Assembly: GCA_030840105.1 (NCBI GenBank)
Contig: JAUZGC010000197.1
Location: 1-32,716 of the forward strand
Reading direction: 5' to 3'
DNA: 32,716 bases
Source of the DNA: Microbacteriaceae bacterium
GTDB lineage: Bacteria > Actinomycetota > Actinomycetes > Actinomycetales > Microbacteriaceae
Shown here piece after piece: positions 30,992 through 32,716 of this stretch (position 1 is its first letter; the number at the start of each line of letters is the position of its first letter). The notes beneath the pieces were generated by a model that was not told where the DNA came from, did no database searches, and worked only from the letters and a program-made list of their open reading frames with translations. A program made the position numbers and the translations under genes.

Positions 30992-32491
30992 CTAGCCGCC
31001 TAGATGTCCGCTGAGACGGCCGCGGAATGCGGTGCTGCGCTCGTCGAGCCCTTCGATCGTGACCGCGGCTCCGCGGTTGCGATACTTCGTCTCAATGGAA
31101 TCCAGGGCGGCGACGGTTGACGCGTCCCAGATCTGGGCTGCGGAGAGGTCGATGCTGACGTTTCCGGGGTCGAGGGCGTACGAGAACCGGTCGACGAGAT
31201 CGTTGCTGCTGCCGAAGAACAGCGGGCCAGTGACGTCGTAACGAACGGTTTCCTCGTCGTCGCTGAGGGTGCGCTTGACGGTGACGACGTGGGCGACCCG
31301 ACGCGCGAAGAGCACCATCGCCAGGATGACTCCAATGATGACGCCGAGTGCAAGGTTGTCGGTGAGGATGACGCTGACGACAGTGACGGCCATGACGATC
31401 GTTTCGGGGATCGGCATCCGCTTGAGGGTGGATGGCTTGACGCTGTGCCAGTCGACGGTGGAGGTCGCGACAACCATCATGACGGCGGCAAGGGCGACCA
31501 TTGGAATCTGACGCATGATCGAACTCAGGCCGGTGACGAGGGCGAGGAGGAAGACGCCCGCGACCATGGTCGAGATGCGAGTCCTGGCGCGGCCGATCTT
31601 GACGTTGACGACGGTCTGGCCGATCATCGCGCAACCGGCGATACCCCCGTAGAACCCTGCGGCGATGTTGGCGACCCCAAGGGCCCAGGACTCGCGCCCC
31701 TTGTGGGAGGGCGTGTCGGTCATTGCGTCGACGAGCTTCGCGGTGAGGAGGGTTTCCATGAGGCCGACGAACGCGACGCTGAGGGCGGTCGGCCAGATCA
31801 GTTGGAGCGTGTTCAGGTTCAGCGGGACGAGGAACGGGGTGATTCCGGGGAGGTTTCCGGTCAAGGAGCCCTCGTCGGCGACGTTCGGGACGGTGAGGTG
31901 CGCGATGATCACGATTGCCGTGACCACGACAATGGCGATCAGCGGCGCCGGGACCGCTCTGGTGAAGCGGGGAACGATGAAGATGATCGCGAGGGTGAGC
32001 GCGAAGAGGACGTAGGCGAGCCACGGGACGTTCAGAACGTGCGGGACTTGTGCCGTGAAGATCAGGACCCCAAGAGCGTTGACGAAGCCGATCATCACCG
32101 AGCGAGGGATGAAACGCATGAGGCGGGCCAGGCCGGCGAGCCCGAAGGCGATCTGGATGACTCCGGCCAGGATGACGGTCGGGAGGACGTATTGGACCCC
32201 GTGCGTGTGAACGAGGGGAGCGATCACGAGGGCGACCGACCCAGCGGCAGCGGTGACGACGCCGGGGCGGCCGCCGAGGATCGACATCGTCACCGCGAGG
32301 ACGATCGATGCGACCAGGCTGACCATCGGGTCGACTCCGGCGACGATCGAGAAGGAGATGACTTCGGGGACGAGGGCGAGAGTGGTGACGAGGCCGGCGA
32401 GGACTTCGCGAGTGAGGAGGCGCGGGGTGCGTAGGGCTGTGAGAACCGTGACGGGCGCGTGCGTTGTGACTAGTGGATCGGCGATGGCCAT
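30992..32491 (-). CDS. SulP-family anion transporter with STAS domain
   Basis: The 499-residue protein is a SulP/SLC26-type transporter. About 12-14 membrane segments cover residues 20-390 (GLVTTLALVPEVISFSIVAGVDP at the start, GRPGVVTAAAGSVALV, GFYGGIAGCAMIGQTVVNVK). A C-terminal STAS domain (about 410-495) contains VSIDLSAAQIWDASTVAALD. Substrates of the family include sulfate, bicarbonate and carboxylates; none can be chosen here, and no carbonic anhydrase gene is adjacent. The ATG at 32491 is chosen over a longer frame because the fold begins shortly after it. A 12-bp palindrome lies directly upstream. The gene converges on the sigma factor gene, 42 bases away. Confidence 0.88.
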   Translation of the reverse strand: MAIADPLVTTHAPVTVLTALRTPRLLTREVLAGLVTTLALVPEVISFSIVAGVDPMVSLVASIVLAVTMSILGGRPGVVTAAAGSVALVIAPLVHTHGVQYVLPTVILAGVIQIAFGLAGLARLMRFIPRSVMIGFVNALGVLIFTAQVPHVLNVPWLAYVLFALTLAIIFIVPRFTRAVPAPLIAIVVVTAIVIIAHLTVPNVADEGSLTGNLPGITPFLVPLNLNTLQLIWPTALSVAFVGLMETLLTAKLVDAMTDTPSHKGRESWALGVANIAAGFYGGIAGCAMIGQTVVNVKIGRARTRISTMVAGVFLLALVTGLSSIMRQIPMVALAAVMMVVATSTVDWHSVKPSTLKRMPIPETIVMAVTVVSVILTDNLALGVIIGVILAMVLFARRVAHVVTVKRTLSDDEETVRYDVTGPLFFGSSNDLVDRFSYALDPGNVSIDLSAAQIWDASTVAALDSIETKYRNRGAAVTIEGLDERSTAFRGRLSGHLGG

Positions 32492-32492
32492 G

Positions 32493-32505
32493 AGGGTTAA
32501 CCCTA
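32493..32505 (-). promoter_or_regulatory. Palindrome and -10-like box before the SulP gene
   Basis: AGGGTTAACCCT (32493-32504) is a perfect 12-bp palindrome, ending two bases before the SulP ATG. On the minus strand it overlaps TAGGGT (32500-32505), a TAnnnT box eight bases from the ATG. A repressor bound here would cover promoter and start codon. Confidence 0.4.
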
Positions 32506-32538
32506 CGACGAGACCTACCCGTTCATTCGCGGGCGCAG

Positions 32539-32544
32539 TACCCT
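32539..32544 (+). promoter_or_regulatory. Predicted -10 box for the last gene
   Basis: TACCCT fits TAnnnT and lies seven bases before the ATG at 32552, again the leaderless layout. No Shine-Dalgarno sequence is visible. Confidence 0.35.
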
Positions 32545-32551
32545 GTCGGCC

Positions 32552-32716
32552 ATGGCCCTCGACTCCGCACTGCTCGACTGGTTGCTCGACGCCGATCCGG
32601 CGCTGCGATGGCAGGTTGAGCGCGACCTTGCGCACGCGCCGCGCGAGGTGTGGGGCGCGACGCAGGCCAGCGTGAGTGCGGAAGGGTTCGGTGCGCGGCT
32701 GCTCGCACTTCAGGAT
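32552..32716 (+). CDS. Squalene-cyclase-like protein, N-terminal part
   Basis: The gene runs off the window after 55 codons. The visible part begins MALDSALLDWLLDADPALRW and continues with QVERDLAHAPREVWGA and GFGARLLALQD. I recall this opening from actinobacterial proteins labelled squalene cyclase or terpenoid-cyclase-like (alpha-alpha barrel repeat proteins) whose function is not established. The catalytic DxDD-type region, if present, would lie outside the window, so nothing can be said about activity. It is divergent from the SulP gene, with 60 bases between starts. Confidence 0.55.
   Translation, partial: MALDSALLDWLLDADPALRWQVERDLAHAPREVWGATQASVSAEGFGARLLALQD

Noticed and set aside
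31289-32434. A 381-codon plus-strand frame made almost only of Asp, Glu, Gly and Arg
   Set aside because: It is antisense to the SulP transporter, whose membrane helices and STAS domain are clear; the acidic repeat look is a by-product of hydrophobic codons on the other strand.

Overview
The window is high-GC, densely packed DNA from an actinobacterium, most likely a member of the Microbacteriaceae. The basis is gene content (actinobacterial three-helix QcrA, tandem-CXXCH QcrC, four-subunit aa3 oxidase with CtaF, DUF3043 protein), codon use, and several genes whose start codon sits 6-7 bases after a TAnnnT -10 box, the usual layout of leaderless actinobacterial mRNAs. Family assignments were made by eye, without database searches.

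Layout. 1-5382 is housekeeping: the end of hisD, nrdR, pyrD, an RNase HI fused to an NTF2-like domain, a DUF3043 membrane protein, an M20 dipeptidase and an A-type iron-sulfur protein closed by a terminator hairpin. 5523-13761 is the respiratory core: ctaC-ctaD-ctaF on the plus strand converge on the minus-strand unit ctaE-qcrC-qcrA-qcrB-rlmA. Together these encode the cytochrome bcc-aa3 branch that takes electrons from menaquinol to oxygen. 13774-17231 holds trpD and a PTS-dependent dihydroxyacetone kinase (dhaK, dhaL, dhaM-HPr). An F420/NADP-type oxidoreductase gene follows. 18026-19938 is a minus-strand group: DUF2087 protein, UspA and two overlapping FluC/CrcB fluoride channel subunits. 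A small P-loop kinase gene lies divergently.

20538-27880 is the most interesting region: a four-gene minus-strand operon encoding (1) an EPSP-synthase (AroA) homologue with substituted catalytic positions, fused to an acyl-CoA ligase; (2) an acyl-CoA dehydrogenase; (3) a FabL/ChcA-type SDR enoyl reductase; (4) a 2,4-dienoyl-CoA-reductase-type flavoprotein. This set matches the shikimate-to-cyclohexanecarboxyl-CoA cassette known from ansatrienin-producing Streptomyces. I infer that it supplies the starter for omega-cyclohexyl fatty acids, lipids known in Curtobacterium and Alicyclobacillus. The AroA-ligase fusion is the part I do not recall as described.

27881-28280 is a 400-base divergent regulatory region with a predicted promoter for the operon, an 18-bp direct repeat and two copies of a TGCAAC/GTTGCA dyad. 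Downstream are SRPBCC (with an in-frame tandem repeat), ArsR, a DGPF/YCII protein and an ECF42-type sigma factor, with an ECF42-type promoter before the DGPF gene. The window closes with a convergent SulP transporter and the start of a squalene-cyclase-like gene.

No tRNA, rRNA, CRISPR array, insertion sequence or phage gene was seen.
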